This document shows, in pieces, positions 1 to 8,159 of a stretch of 38,545 bases of DNA; the stretch's first letter is position 1, and each line of letters begins with the position of its first letter. This stretch comes from Pyrinomonadaceae bacterium (lineage in GTDB: Bacteria; Acidobacteriota; Blastocatellia; Pyrinomonadales; Pyrinomonadaceae). The position numbers and the translations under genes are program-made. A model generated the notes under the pieces. That model saw only the letters and a program-made list of their open reading frames with translations, made no database searches and was not told where the DNA came from. The DNA lies in contig JACCUI010000103.1 in the NCBI GenBank assembly GCA_013811945.1, positions 1 through 38,545 of the forward strand, given 5' to 3'.

Positions 1-67
1 GCTCGAGGCAGTCCATGTTCGCTGCGGTCGGCGTAAAGGCTTGAGAATCAAGGTCGTAGATACTCAT
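1..67 (-). CDS. possible 5' end of a truncated gene, product unknown
   Basis: An ATG on the minus strand at 67 opens a frame that stays open to the window edge. It would encode MSIYDLDSQAFTPTAANMDC followed by a few more residues. An AGG lies immediately upstream, too close for a standard ribosome binding site. I do not recognise the protein and only about 22 residues are visible. It lies just downstream, on the same strand, of the broken group II intron, so it could be the gene whose upstream region the intron entered. This is a weak call resting only on the open frame. Confidence 0.25.
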   Translation of the reverse strand, partial: MSIYDLDSQAFTPTAANMDCLE

Positions 68-105
68 CCTAGTCTTTTTCACAACCAATCATGAATCGGA
101 GGGCA

Positions 106-765
106 TTATGAAGCGGCATCCAAGAACGAGCTGAGGTCGCCATCCAGCACCCAGTTCACCCTTCGCGTCAGCAAGCCGGCGTACAAAGCGTCCAGCGCAT
201 TATGCTGGCCTTTGCCGGGCCGGTAGCCATACGAATAGCCGAGGAAATCAGTCTCGTAGATGGCATTCATCACTTCCACCGTCGCGCGTTGGACTATCTT
301 GTCTTCCAACGCCGTGACGCCCAGCGGTCTGAGCCGTCCGTCGTCTTTGGTGATGAATACTCTACGCACCGCTTTCGCTCGGTAAGCCCCGCGCCGCAGC
401 CGGGCGGAGAGGTCCGCGAGATTGCTCTCCAGATTCTCTCCGTACTGTCGCCACGTCTCCCCATCTATCCCCGGAGCCGCATCGCGCTTCAACCCATAAT
501 AGGCTTCCCGCAAGATGCTCAGGTTGTAGATGTGGTGCATCAGGCTGGTGAACCTCTGCCTCTTATCTTTCACGGCTGCTTGCCGTATCCGCCCCAGCGC
601 ACTTTGCACGAAGGCCCGGTCCAGTACCCGGTTCGTGTTTTGCCGCGGCGGTTTCCCTTCGGCCAGCCCCCTTCGCTCCACCTGCTCCGCCACCGGCGCA
701 CCGGCTTTGTTCGCGGGCTTCGTTGCTACTACGGGTCTGTCCGACTTCCTGTGGCCGTTCATCAT
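106..765 (-). pseudogene. truncated group II intron reverse transcriptase/maturase
   Basis: The 219-residue frame matches the N-terminal half of a group II intron-encoded reverse transcriptase. Visible parts are the leader before the RT0/RT1 blocks, the GIDGETW motif near residue 100, the RRVFITKDDGRLRPLGV block, the YSYGYRPGKGQHNALDAL block, and the start of the catalytic block at VLDGDLSSF. The protein then ends abruptly at LDAAS-stop. The YADD catalytic box, maturase (X) domain and any endonuclease domain are missing. Full-length family members are usually over 400 residues, so this is a 3'-truncated, inactive copy. The breakpoint lies near position 118. It belongs to the intron remnant described separately. 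I did not assign an RT subclass. Confidence 0.85.
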
Positions 766-1085
766 CGCCGTGCGTCCTTAGACTTCTCGATGCGACCCAA
801 GCGTGCCGGCTTGGGTGGCCGCAGGATCTCCCGGTTCTCGCGCAGGTTGTTTCCGTGCATGCCTGGGGTCTCTGACCTCGCGGGATACCGCCATGCCTTG
901 CCAGAACGGCATAACGATTGTGGCCTTCCCCACGTCATTAAAGGGTCGGCATCCCGAACTGAGTTTATTTCGCGGCTCAATACCCAGCCTGCACGTACCC
1001 CTGTCAACGCTTCGCCTAATGTATCTCTCTCCACTCGACGCATGACTCGGGGCCGTTATGGTTGGCTAGACCTTTAACGTATGGC
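106..1085 (-). mobile_element. 5' remnant of a group II intron (RNA domains I-IV plus start of the ORF)
   Basis: Read on the minus strand, about 320 bases between the end of the neighbouring repeat and the reverse transcriptase start show no independent protein but carry the text typical of ribozyme domains I-III ahead of an intron ORF. Examples are the GAGTCATGCGTCGAGTGG and CATGCACGGAAACAACCTG stretches and the CGGGAGATCCTGCGGCC stretch just before the ORF. The 3' end (rest of the RT, domains V and VI) is absent. The exact 5' boundary was not determined; it probably lies between 1085 and 1125. The upstream flank is an arm of the repeat at 1127-1182, so the intron probably inserted beside a hairpin-forming repeat. 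Confidence 0.6.
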
Positions 1086-1126
1086 TCTTTCATCCACTGC
1101 AACCTGCCGGTTTATCCCGGCGCTCA

Positions 1127-1182
1127 ATGACCAATGGAAAATTCTCCCTCCTGCTCCTGCCGTCTGCTCTTGCCTACTCTTT
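1127..1182 (-). repeat. lone arm of the purine-rich intergenic repeat
   Basis: On the minus strand this reads GGCAAGAGCAGACGGCAGGA, then GCAGGAGGGAGAATTTTCC and ATTGGTCA. The same text in the same order (GGCAGACGGCAGGAGCAGGA, then later TTTTCATTGGTCATTTT) forms the left arm of the long palindrome at 4961-5215. Here no matching right arm is visible: the sequence runs into the group II intron remnant instead. It sits directly behind the stop codon of the ATP-binding protein gene at 1185. Confidence 0.55.
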
Positions 1183-1184
1183 TT

Positions 1185-2492
1185 TCAGCTTCCATGAAGC
1201 CGCAGGCGAAACTCATCGTTGAAAGCGTAGGTCTCGGTGCGCTTTCCGGAGAACACGCGCGATTCACGCAGTAGCATTGGTAATCCACCAGTCGGCAGGT
1301 CCAACGCATATGCAGGACTGGAGAAGATTGCCGTGACTTGAGGATTAAGTCTCTCCGGCAATCCATAGCGGATAGCTTTCTGAGCCACCGGAGAGAACCC
1401 CAGAGTTCGACGGGGATTGATCAATTCAATTGTGCGGTCGAAAATGTTGAGACGTGTCGGCTGATCCCTGAGAGCCAGATCCCGGTGCACCAGCATGTTG
1501 GCGACAGCTTCTCTCAAAGCGCCACGATGATAATTGGCCCGGGCCGGAACCGGACTCTCCTCAACCTCTACCGGCCGGGAAACCCTGGGACGCGCATCCC
1601 ACAAGTCACAATAACGATTAATAAAACGGAGAGCCGAGTCGTAAAGAGTGGATAGATTGCCACTGAGTTTTACGCGCTCGACAAATCCGGCCTGTACCGA
1701 ATCACCTGCGAATCGTGTCGCCGTGATTGTCGAGCGCGGCAGCAGTTCGCTAACTTTCTCATCGTGCCCGAAAAGAAGCAGGCCGGCTGTGCTAGGTACA
1801 ACCTCGACTCCGTTGTTCGTAGCCAGCAGTAGATCGCGCTGCAGAACTTCGGCGGTGGGATAGCCGGAAGCGGTTGCTTCGTCAAAGGCGTCTCCGGTGA
1901 ACTCACGCAGGAAACTCCAGAGATGTGCCTCGTCAATGTCTTTGATCGCGGCGCCAATTACCGCAACGTTCTCATACCCCAATGGTCGCGCATCGTCCAA
2001 AAGCGTCGCCAGCTCCTCGGGCGTAGCCTCGCGTTTCTCGGCACCGATGCGCAGGTAGAAACGCCCATCACGAGTGCGATAGGGGCGCCGCTTCCCTTCC
2101 ACGTCGAGGGCCACAATGCGCCGGCCATTGTCAAAGGCAATGCGGTCAATAAAGGGAATGATTGGCGGGTGGATTTCTTCGCGGCAGATGCGCACCAGCT
2201 CTTGCTGGACGTCTTCGGCATCGTCGACGCCTGCTACGCGCATTTGATCGTTCACGCCAAAGATTATGACGCCACCGCCCGTGTTTGCTAGGGCAACTAT
2301 CCCCTGGGCAATCTTTTCGGGATTCGAAAGTTTTACTTTAAGTTCGAGGAATGTATCTTCGCCGCCGCGAATAAGCCGGAGCAATTCGACTCTCGAGGTC
2401 TGGGGCGCAGTTGTGGAGAGGAGGTACTCCTGAAAGGAGCGTTCGGTAGCCGGTTCGTGCCGCTGATTGCTGCGAAATCTTCTGCGAGCCAT
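1185..2492 (-). CDS. AlbA_2 (Schlafen-like) domain ATP-binding protein
   Basis: The 435-residue protein has an N-terminal AlbA_2 domain at roughly residues 38-160, with TFLELKVKLSNPEKIAQGIV followed by ALANTGGGVIIFGVND, the nucleic-acid-binding fold of this family. A GHKL-type ATP-binding region at about 300-420 carries REAVANMLVHRDL and later a glycine-containing loop, as in COG2865-like proteins usually annotated as transcriptional regulator or ATP-binding protein. The family is cytoplasmic; roles range from regulation to defence-associated functions, and no specific function can be read here. It lies 66 bases downstream of the ABC permease gene on the same strand. The C-terminal residues RLRLHGS are followed directly by the repeat arm at 1127-1182. 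The start was chosen at the first Met before the basic MARRRFRSNQR segment. Confidence 0.75.
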   Translation of the reverse strand: MARRRFRSNQRHEPATERSFQEYLLSTTAPQTSRVELLRLIRGGEDTFLELKVKLSNPEKIAQGIVALANTGGGVIIFGVNDQMRVAGVDDAEDVQQELVRICREEIHPPIIPFIDRIAFDNGRRIVALDVEGKRRPYRTRDGRFYLRIGAEKREATPEELATLLDDARPLGYENVAVIGAAIKDIDEAHLWSFLREFTGDAFDEATASGYPTAEVLQRDLLLATNNGVEVVPSTAGLLLFGHDEKVSELLPRSTITATRFAGDSVQAGFVERVKLSGNLSTLYDSALRFINRYCDLWDARPRVSRPVEVEESPVPARANYHRGALREAVANMLVHRDLALRDQPTRLNIFDRTIELINPRRTLGFSPVAQKAIRYGLPERLNPQVTAIFSSPAYALDLPTGGLPMLLRESRVFSGKRTETYAFNDEFRLRLHGS

Positions 2493-2558
2493 TTGTGTAT
2501 TGACGGGGCCGCTAACTTCTGCCCGCCCGGATGCCGCGGGGCGACATCACTGGAATAG

Positions 2559-4244
2559 TTAGTCATCTGTCGGTTCGCGGACGGCTTCGAGTATTTCCAC
2601 TTCGCGCCGCTGTAGCGCTCGTCCCTGGAGATCGATCAAGAGCGAATAAGAGCAAACTGCCAGTGTGGCGAACAGGCTCAGTGTAACATATTCGATGATC
2701 AGACTCTGGGTGAAGTAGCCAGCCGCGGTGGCCGCAAGCGGCGGTATCGCCAACAAAATAAGGAGAGGAATTATTAGCAGTCCGACCACGCCGGACACGT
2801 TCAGGCGTTTGCCAAACTTCATCCGTTTTGGAAAACGTATGGAGAGCCAGTTGCCGATTACGGACATGGTCGCGGCGAACGTAATGAAGCAAAGGGTCAC
2901 GAACACGATGACGCGAGGCGTGAGGTCGCGGAACACCAACTGATTGATAGCCAGCAGCGCGGCAGAGAAGAGAAATGCAACGATGGTCAAAGCGATGTTC
3001 TTACCAACTAGTATAGTACGGCGATCTACTGGGGACAGCATAAGCGACCGCATACCTCCCTCTTCGAAAGCGAACTGATTGCATGAGAGCCCGGTAAGGA
3101 TTAGAAACACATACAACACGCCGCCGCTGGCCATCAAGCCTTCGCCATACGTCAGGAAGTCGGTGGCGAATGATCTCGGACCCTCTGTCACCTCAGCGCT
3201 CAGACGGTTTGTATTCACCAGTCTGACCACGATCAGGATTAAGGGCATTAACACCATCATACGGAGCTGCGCATTACGCATTACATAGCGCAACTCTTTT
3301 TCGATCACCGCTGAGAGCTGCGGCGATACCAAAGGAAGTTCCCACCCCGTGTAGACCTCAGTTTTTGCGAGTCTTGTCGCGGCACCAGTTCGACGCTTTC
3401 CTCCTCCCCCGAGCACTGAGCGTTGGGCGATCCAATAAGTGGCCGCGATGAGAAGCAGCGTGTAGCCCGTGAGCGTAGCTAGGGCTAGCAGGTAGTCTCC
3501 CGTGGCGTTTTGGCCTAAACCGCTGGTTAGTGCCACCGCGGCAGCGCCTGGGGGTGTCCAACGTAGACCTCTGAATGATTCGGCGTGCCTGAGCAACGCG
3601 GGCGCAAGCTGGCCAATCAACGCGCCGCCAAGGCCGGCCACGACCCCGATCAACGCCAACACAGTTTCGCCGCGCGTGCGCCTTCGGCGAGTGAGTGAAC
3701 CCAGTGAGATCGACAGCCATTTCGAAAGCGCCACTCCGAAGACTGCCGCAGGTATTGTCGCAATTACCGCCAGGCCAAGCATTCCGCTTCCCAAACCTGC
3801 GCCTAGACCCACCGCGATGATCGCGGGAATAGCAAAGATGGACTGAAGGTTTGTCACCTCGCTGATGAAGTCGATGACAAATAGTTTGCGCAGGCTAATC
3901 GGATACATCAGCAGACGTCCCGGCTCAAATTGTCTGTTGCTGCCGATGCTGAGCGGTAGGGTCGCCCACATCAGGTAGCAAAGCGCGAAGATGGAGAAGA
4001 AGATGAACTCAGCCGACGGAAGGCCGCCAGTCCTTGTTCTATTTGGAGTGGCCTGAACCACTATCGCCGGCGAGGTGAGAGCAAATGCTGCTAAACCCAA
4101 CCCTAACGCGACGACCACTGCAAAAACCAGCGCAGCCAACATTCCTAAAATTGACGCAACGCGGTTGGCGACCGCCTTGGACGACCTCAGTGAATTCCGA
4201 AACAACATCCACTTCAGCCAGAGTAATGTGGTTAGTTGAGACAA
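2559..4244 (-). CDS. multi-pass ABC-2 type transporter permease, orphan
   Basis: This 561-residue integral membrane protein has about ten or more hydrophobic segments. The first follows a short cytoplasmic N-terminus (LWLKWMLFRNSLR) at roughly residues 30-60. Groups of segments lie near 110-190, 200-270 and 320-540, and a charged cytoplasmic tail ends in EILEAVREPTDD. The LLWLKWMLFRNSLR opening and the paired halves resemble the ABC-2 exporter permeases often annotated as putative ABC exporter. No ATP-binding subunit is adjacent, although such permeases usually sit next to one, so the ATPase must be elsewhere if the protein is functional. The substrate cannot be inferred. The upstream gap holds an inverted repeat at 4251-4420. 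Confidence 0.7.
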   Translation of the reverse strand: MSQLTTLLWLKWMLFRNSLRSSKAVANRVASILGMLAALVFAVVVALGLGLAAFALTSPAIVVQATPNRTRTGGLPSAEFIFFSIFALCYLMWATLPLSIGSNRQFEPGRLLMYPISLRKLFVIDFISEVTNLQSIFAIPAIIAVGLGAGLGSGMLGLAVIATIPAAVFGVALSKWLSISLGSLTRRRRTRGETVLALIGVVAGLGGALIGQLAPALLRHAESFRGLRWTPPGAAAVALTSGLGQNATGDYLLALATLTGYTLLLIAATYWIAQRSVLGGGGKRRTGAATRLAKTEVYTGWELPLVSPQLSAVIEKELRYVMRNAQLRMMVLMPLILIVVRLVNTNRLSAEVTEGPRSFATDFLTYGEGLMASGGVLYVFLILTGLSCNQFAFEEGGMRSLMLSPVDRRTILVGKNIALTIVAFLFSAALLAINQLVFRDLTPRVIVFVTLCFITFAATMSVIGNWLSIRFPKRMKFGKRLNVSGVVGLLIIPLLILLAIPPLAATAAGYFTQSLIIEYVTLSLFATLAVCSYSLLIDLQGRALQRREVEILEAVREPTDD

Positions 4245-4250
4245 AGCGTT

Positions 4251-4420
4251 AGAGTCAGGAGTCGGGAGTCAGAAGTCAGTGGTCGGTGGACACTAATCAG
4301 GAGTCCCATTGGTCCGTTACTCACATTCCGAATCGAAATCCATGGGGGATTACGAGCTTCCATTCTATACTGATGTCCAATAGTTTTGCTGGATACTGAC
4401 TCCTAACCCTGACTTCTGAC
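4251..4420. repeat. inverted pair of heptamer arrays flanking the permease/folK divergent region
   Basis: The left arm at 4251-4279 is a run of the 7-base unit GAGTCAG with variants (GAGTCGG, AAGTCAG). The right arm at 4396-4420 is the same text on the other strand (CTGACTCCTAACCCTGACTT, then CTGAC). The arms can pair imperfectly. Between them lie about 115 bases, including a TATACT at 4366-4371 that might serve folK. The right arm runs almost into the folK start. Confidence 0.8.
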
Positions 4421-4439
4421 CTTGAGCGCCGCTTTTTCA

Positions 4440-4949
4440 ATGCTTCACCCTTCCTCGAACGCCAACGCTTACATCAGTCTGGGTTCCAACCTTGGGGACC
4501 GGGCCGGTAATCTACTGATGGGAATTCAAGGAATGCTCAATGAGGGTTTGGAGATTAGTAGAGTATCAAACGTCTATGAAACTGAACCTGTGGAGACATT
4601 TCCGCAACCGGCATTTCTGAACATGGTTGCCGAACTCTCTTCCAGAGTGCTTCCGCCACCTGAACAGTTGATGACCCGTTTGCTCCGAGTGGAGTATGCG
4701 CTTGGCCGCATGCGCGAAACTGCGATGGCCCCGCGGACAATTGATCTTGATCTTCTTCTTTACGGAGATGATACGCGCAGCACCGAGTTCCTCACTCTTC
4801 CTCATCCGCGCTTTCATCTTCGGAGGTTTGTGCTAACGCCCTTGGCGGAGCTTGCACCTCGCATTGTGCACCCGAGACTCAATCTGACAGTCACCGACCT
4901 CCTGAAGAATCTTGAAGACAGATCAGAAGTGAAGCGCTGGCAACCGTAG
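4440..4949 (+). CDS. folK: 2-amino-4-hydroxy-6-hydroxymethyldihydropteridine diphosphokinase
   Basis: FolK (HPPK) transfers pyrophosphate from ATP to 6-hydroxymethyl-7,8-dihydropterin in folate synthesis, in the cytoplasm. The protein of about 169 residues shows the family's N-terminal AYISLGSNLGDRAGNL, the VYETEP segment, the NMVAEL strand and the signature APRTIDLDLLLYGD, followed by LPHPR and the FVLTPLAELAP helix. The length fits a stand-alone HPPK. An in-frame TTG at 4422 would add six residues, but it lies at the end of the heptamer repeat. I prefer the ATG at 4440, although neither has a clear Shine-Dalgarno. The panB and panC genes follow after a 400-base repeat-rich gap, giving a small folate/pantothenate biosynthesis neighbourhood. 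Confidence 0.93.
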   Translation: MLHPSSNANAYISLGSNLGDRAGNLLMGIQGMLNEGLEISRVSNVYETEPVETFPQPAFLNMVAELSSRVLPPPEQLMTRLLRVEYALGRMRETAMAPRTIDLDLLLYGDDTRSTEFLTLPHPRFHLRRFVLTPLAELAPRIVHPRLNLTVTDLLKNLEDRSEVKRWQP

Positions 4950-4960
4950 GGCGTCAAGGA

Positions 4961-5215
4961 GGCAGACGGCAGGAGCAGGAAGCACGAGCATGAGGGGGCT
5001 TTTTCGATTTATCATTTGACATTTTTCATAATTTTTCATTGGTCATTTTTCTGAACTCATTTCGTGGTGATTCGTGTCACTTCGTGGATCGCTCGTTTGA
5101 CTGAGATGAAGAACGATCCACGAAATCACACGAACGGACACGAAACAATAGGCAGAAAATGGCAAATGGAATGCTTGCCTCGTGCTCCTCTCCTGCCCCT
5201 GCCTCCTGCTCCTCC
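4961..5215. repeat. 250-base nested imperfect palindrome between folK and panB
   Basis: Three different degenerate arrays are nested as one large hairpin. Outermost is GGCAGGAGCAGGAAGCACGA (from about 4969), opposite CTCGTGCTCCTCTCCTGCCC (from about 5180). In the middle is the ATTT/TCA-rich stretch 5008-5050, opposite GCAGAAAATGGCAAATGGAA (5152-5171). Innermost is TTCGTGTCACTTCGTGGATC at 5071-5090, opposite GATCCACGAAATCACACGAA (5115-5134). The loop is about 14 bases near 5097-5110. The innermost unit recurs as an inverted pair at 13943-14032, and the outer unit recurs at 1127-1182. Confidence 0.8.
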
Positions 5216-5245
5216 CCTCTTTTCCCCTTTTTCCCGGTTTCCCGT

Positions 5246-5251
5246 TATAAT
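5246..5251 (+). promoter_or_regulatory. possible -10 element for panBC
   Basis: A perfect TATAAT lies about 95 bases upstream of the panB start, just after the palindrome. The candidate -35 region (TTCCCC, about 18 bases upstream) is poor. A transcript starting near 5258 would have a leader containing CGGGCC and GGGCCCG, which can pair. The assignment rests on the hexamer alone. Confidence 0.3.
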
Positions 5252-5347
5252 GCCGCCACTTGATAGCACGCCTTGAACATCTCCGAATTTCCGGGCCTAT
5301 TGGCAATTTAGTTGGTCACGGGCCCGAGTGGCTAGAGAGCTGAAACA

Positions 5348-6241
5348 ATGCCGTATCTCAAACCAGAGCGTCCGGAAAAAGTCAGTGCGCCCTCGTTGCG
5401 AGCTAGCAAAGAGCGGGGCGAGCGGCTGGTATGTTTGACAGCTTACGACTACCCCACGGCCCGTATCGTCGACGAAGCCGGCATCGACATTGTTCTGGTG
5501 GGCGATAGTCTGGGTAACGTCGTACTTGGGTATGGGAACACGGTTCCCGTCACGCTCGATGAAGTCATGATTCACTTAAAGGCCGTGCGTCGGGCAGTGC
5601 AGCGAGCGCTGCTGGTGGCCGATATGCCTTACGGATCGTTTCATACCGGCGCCGACGATGCCGTGAGAAACGCCCTGCGCCTGGTGAAGGAAGGTGGGGC
5701 CGAAGCGGTCAAGCTCGAAGGTGGACGGAAGCGTCTTCCGTTGATCAAACGTCTCGTCGACGAAGAGATCGCGGTGATGGGTCACATCGGCTTAACGCCC
5801 CAATCGATCAACAAGCTGGGAGCCTACCGCGTACAAGGCAAAACCGCCGAGGCGGCGCGGGAACTGCTCGACGATGCTTTGGCCTTGGAAGAAGCCGGGG
5901 CCTTCGCGATTGTGTTAGAGGTTGTCCCGCGCGAAATTGCCAAGCTCATCACCGAGAGTGTCAGTATACCTACTATCGGCATCGGGGCCGGGGTTCACTG
6001 CGACATTCAGGTGCTGGTCCTCCATGACATGCTGGGACTGTCATTCGGAAAACTCGCGCGCTTCGTCAGACCTTACGCAAATCTGAATCAGACAATCACA
6101 GACGCCGTCAGCCGGTATGCAGACGACGTGCGAAACGGCAGCTATCCATCAACGGCAGAATCCTATGCGCTGCCGGCAGAAGCAGCCGAAGAATTAAATC
6201 TACCCACGCCCGTGAAAGACTCAAAGAGCAAGAAGTCCTGA
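5348..6241 (+). CDS. panB: 3-methyl-2-oxobutanoate hydroxymethyltransferase
   Basis: PanB catalyses the first committed step of pantothenate synthesis, adding a hydroxymethyl group from 5,10-methylenetetrahydrofolate to 2-oxoisovalerate to give ketopantoate. The 297-residue protein is slightly longer than usual because of a C-terminal tail rich in Lys and Ser. Family motifs in order are LTAYDYPTARIVDEAGID, LVGDSLGNVVLGY, VTLDEVMIH, VADMPYGSF, AVKLEGG, MGHIGLTPQSIN and GIGAGVHCDIQVLVLHDMLG. The metal-binding Asp in VGDSLG and Asp in ADMPYGS are present. The start ATG at 5348 has only an AGAGAG-like upstream purine run. panC follows after 15 bases on the same strand, so the two are probably cotranscribed. 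Its folate cofactor links it to the folK gene upstream. Confidence 0.95.
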   Translation: MPYLKPERPEKVSAPSLRASKERGERLVCLTAYDYPTARIVDEAGIDIVLVGDSLGNVVLGYGNTVPVTLDEVMIHLKAVRRAVQRALLVADMPYGSFHTGADDAVRNALRLVKEGGAEAVKLEGGRKRLPLIKRLVDEEIAVMGHIGLTPQSINKLGAYRVQGKTAEAARELLDDALALEEAGAFAIVLEVVPREIAKLITESVSIPTIGIGAGVHCDIQVLVLHDMLGLSFGKLARFVRPYANLNQTITDAVSRYADDVRNGSYPSTAESYALPAEAAEELNLPTPVKDSKSKKS

Positions 6242-6256
6242 ATTCCCCCAAAAACT

Positions 6257-7141
6257 ATGGAGATTATCAATCGTCGTCAGCGCATGAGTTCCGTCGCGCG
6301 CAAAATTCGCCGCGAGATGGATCGGACCGTCGGGCTTGTGCCCACGATGGGCGCGCTTCATGAAGGCCACCTGAGCCTGGTGCGAGAAGCACGCCGGATG
6401 TGTGATGTGGTCGTCGTTTCCGTCTTCGTGAACCCAGCCCAATTTGGACCAGGCGAAGACTTCGAACACTATCCGCGAGACTTGACGAAAGACACCGCCC
6501 TGCTGACCGACTACAACGTTGATTTTATCTTTGCACCCCCGATTGAAGAGATTTATCCCAAGGGCTTTTCTACCTATGTGAATGTCGAGGGGCTGTCGGA
6601 GCAGTTAGAGGGCACAACGCGTCCGGGTCATTTTCGCGGCGTTGCCACCGTCGTTACGATCCTGCTCAACGTGGTGCGTCCTGATTTTGCTTTCTTTGGT
6701 CAGAAGGATGGACAGCAGGCGATTATTATCCGGCGACTCGTTCGAGACCTCGCTCTTGATTCGGAAATCATCGTACTGCCAACCGTGCGCGAGGATTCCG
6801 GATTGGCCATGTCCTCCCGCAATCTCTATTTGAAACCCGAAGAACAGGAAGCGGCCTCGGTCATTCATCATGCTCTGGCAAAGGCGAAAGAGACTTACAA
6901 GGCGGGCGAACGAAATTGCACTAAACTCACGGAACTTGTAAGAACCATCATTGAAGCCGAGCCCAGAGTGCGTGTGGATTACGTGAGCATCACAGACGGG
7001 GAAACGCTGGAAAAGCTCGACAAGCTGGACGAACGGCCAATGCTGATTGCCGTCGCCGCTTACGTGGGTAAGACGAGGTTGATAGACAACACGACGCTCA
7101 ACACCTCTAAGAAAAAAGATGGTGCTTCAGCCAAGGCATGA
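6257..7141 (+). CDS. panC: pantothenate synthetase
   Basis: PanC condenses pantoate with beta-alanine using ATP through a pantoyl-adenylate intermediate, completing pantothenate synthesis. The 294-residue protein has the nucleotidyltransferase HIGH-type motif in PTMGALHEGHLSLV near residue 30 and the KMSKS-equivalent LAMSSRN near 180. The VFVNPAQFGPGEDFEHYPR segment and FFGQKDGQQ, both typical of the family, are also present. The C-terminus has a short extra Lys/Ser-rich tail (NTSKKKDGASAKA), like that of the neighbouring PanB. No Shine-Dalgarno is seen in the 15-base gap after panB, suggesting translational coupling. The long inverted repeat at 7157-7344 begins 15 bases after the stop codon. 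Confidence 0.95.
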   Translation: MEIINRRQRMSSVARKIRREMDRTVGLVPTMGALHEGHLSLVREARRMCDVVVVSVFVNPAQFGPGEDFEHYPRDLTKDTALLTDYNVDFIFAPPIEEIYPKGFSTYVNVEGLSEQLEGTTRPGHFRGVATVVTILLNVVRPDFAFFGQKDGQQAIIIRRLVRDLALDSEIIVLPTVREDSGLAMSSRNLYLKPEEQEAASVIHHALAKAKETYKAGERNCTKLTELVRTIIEAEPRVRVDYVSITDGETLEKLDKLDERPMLIAVAAYVGKTRLIDNTTLNTSKKKDGASAKA

Positions 7142-7156
7142 GATGGGCCCACAAAT

Positions 7157-7344
7157 ACAGAACCGGGAGCGATAGCGACCGCACTCAACTGACGCCATGA
7201 TGACTGATCAGCGGGCCAGTTTTCTTTTGAAAAGAGATTGCAAGAACAGAAGATTTTTGAGCTTAAGACGACACGCTTGTTCTTCTATTTCGCCAAGGCC
7301 AGGTCGCGTAAGTTGAGTGCGGTCGCTACCGCTGCCGGTTCTGT
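7157..7344. repeat. long inverted repeat, family A copy 1
   Basis: The arms 7157-7190 and 7311-7344 are complementary at 32 of 34 positions. The outer part carries the family core (AGAACCGGGAGCGATAGCGA on one arm, TCGCTACCGCTGCCGGTTCT on the other). The inner part CACTCAACT / AGTTGAGTG is unique to this copy. The 120-base centre has no convincing ORF. Two further copies lie at 15573-15693 and 37114-37228. It separates panC from the molybdenum hydroxylase genes and could act as a terminator-like hairpin, although no T-run follows. Confidence 0.9.
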
Positions 7345-7432
7345 AATCGCCCGTGCCTTTCAACCCCGCAGGCAGCACCTTCTGCCCTTTTGTTTTTTTC
7401 TGGCCCTTCTGTGACAATTCACCCCAGGACTT

Positions 7433-7963
7433 ATGTCTGAGACAACAAAACAGAAAGTACACATCCGGTTCACGCTGAATGGTGAACCCAGTGAAGTTGC
7501 GTTTGCTCCGCATAAGACGCTGCTGGAAGTGCTGCGCGAAGATCTGAATCTGACGGGGACTAAGCATGGTTGTGAACTGGGCGAGTGTGGTACTTGCGCG
7601 GTGTTGGTCGATGGCCGGGCAATCCTCTCGTGTCTGATGCTGGGACTCGATGCCGCAGAACGCGACGTCAAAAGCATTGAAGGTATGGCTGATGGAGCAC
7701 AACTTCATCCACTGCAGGAAACATTTGCGGACACAGGCGCTGCACAGTGTGGTTATTGCTCTCCTGGATTTCTACTCGTCGCTGAGGAACTTCTCAAAAA
7801 GAACCCCAGCCCCACTCGCCAGGTAATCAAGGAAGCTCTGTCTGGGAATATCTGCCGCTGTACCGGCTACATAAAGATCTACGAAGCCGTGGAACTGGCG
7901 GCAGCGCGTATGCGTGGCGAAGAAATGGAATTGCCTCGGGAGAGCGTTTATGGCTATGAATAA
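7433..7963 (+). CDS. hcrC: [2Fe-2S] subunit of a molybdenum hydroxylase, 4-hydroxybenzoyl-CoA reductase type
   Basis: This is the small electron-transfer subunit of a xanthine oxidase-family enzyme. The 176-residue protein has the plant-type ferredoxin cluster motif GCELGECGTCAVLVDGR...SC at about residues 44-66, and the second [2Fe-2S] domain with CGYCSPGF near 104 and NICRCTGYIKIYEAVE near 140. Both clusters are intact. The length is typical of HcrC/CoxS/XdhC-type small subunits. The assignment to the 4-hydroxybenzoyl-CoA reductase branch comes from the beta subunit at 12870 rather than from this gene. A weak CCAGGA lies upstream of the ATG. The large subunit follows after a 196-base gap containing a hairpin at 8055-8115. 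Confidence 0.85.
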   Translation: MSETTKQKVHIRFTLNGEPSEVAFAPHKTLLEVLREDLNLTGTKHGCELGECGTCAVLVDGRAILSCLMLGLDAAERDVKSIEGMADGAQLHPLQETFADTGAAQCGYCSPGFLLVAEELLKKNPSPTRQVIKEALSGNICRCTGYIKIYEAVELAAARMRGEEMELPRESVYGYE

Positions 7964-8054
7964 AGTTAGCCGCAGATACGCGCGGATCGCCCGGATAAGG
8001 AACCAGGTTAGAGAATTAGCAGGGATCACTCAGGAACAGTAGTCTCAAAGGTCA

Positions 8055-8115
8055 GGAAGAGTGGTTCACCCCCGCCTGCCTATCATGAGAGTTGGGCGGG
8101 GTAAACCACCCTTCC
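8055..8115. repeat. hairpin between the small and large molybdenum hydroxylase subunit genes
   Basis: GGAAGAGTGGTTCACCCCCG (8055-8074) pairs with CGGGGTAAACCACCCTTCC (8097-8115) with few mismatches. The stretch just before it, 7968-8005, is another degenerate array (CCGCAGATACGCGCGGAT). No T-run follows, so it may be an mRNA processing or stability structure inside an operon rather than a terminator. Confidence 0.7.
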
Positions 8116-8159
8116 CAACCTGCAAATTTATTCAGGATGAGAGACAAACAAAAGATTGA

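Noticed and set aside
202-1077. A 291-residue open frame on the plus strand over the group II intron
   Set aside because: It is antisense to the recognised reverse transcriptase and the ribozyme region and has no protein similarity that I can see.
7208-7708. A 166-residue minus-strand frame over repeat copy 1 and the start of the [2Fe-2S] subunit
   Set aside because: It crosses the inverted repeat and is antisense to clear cluster-binding motifs.
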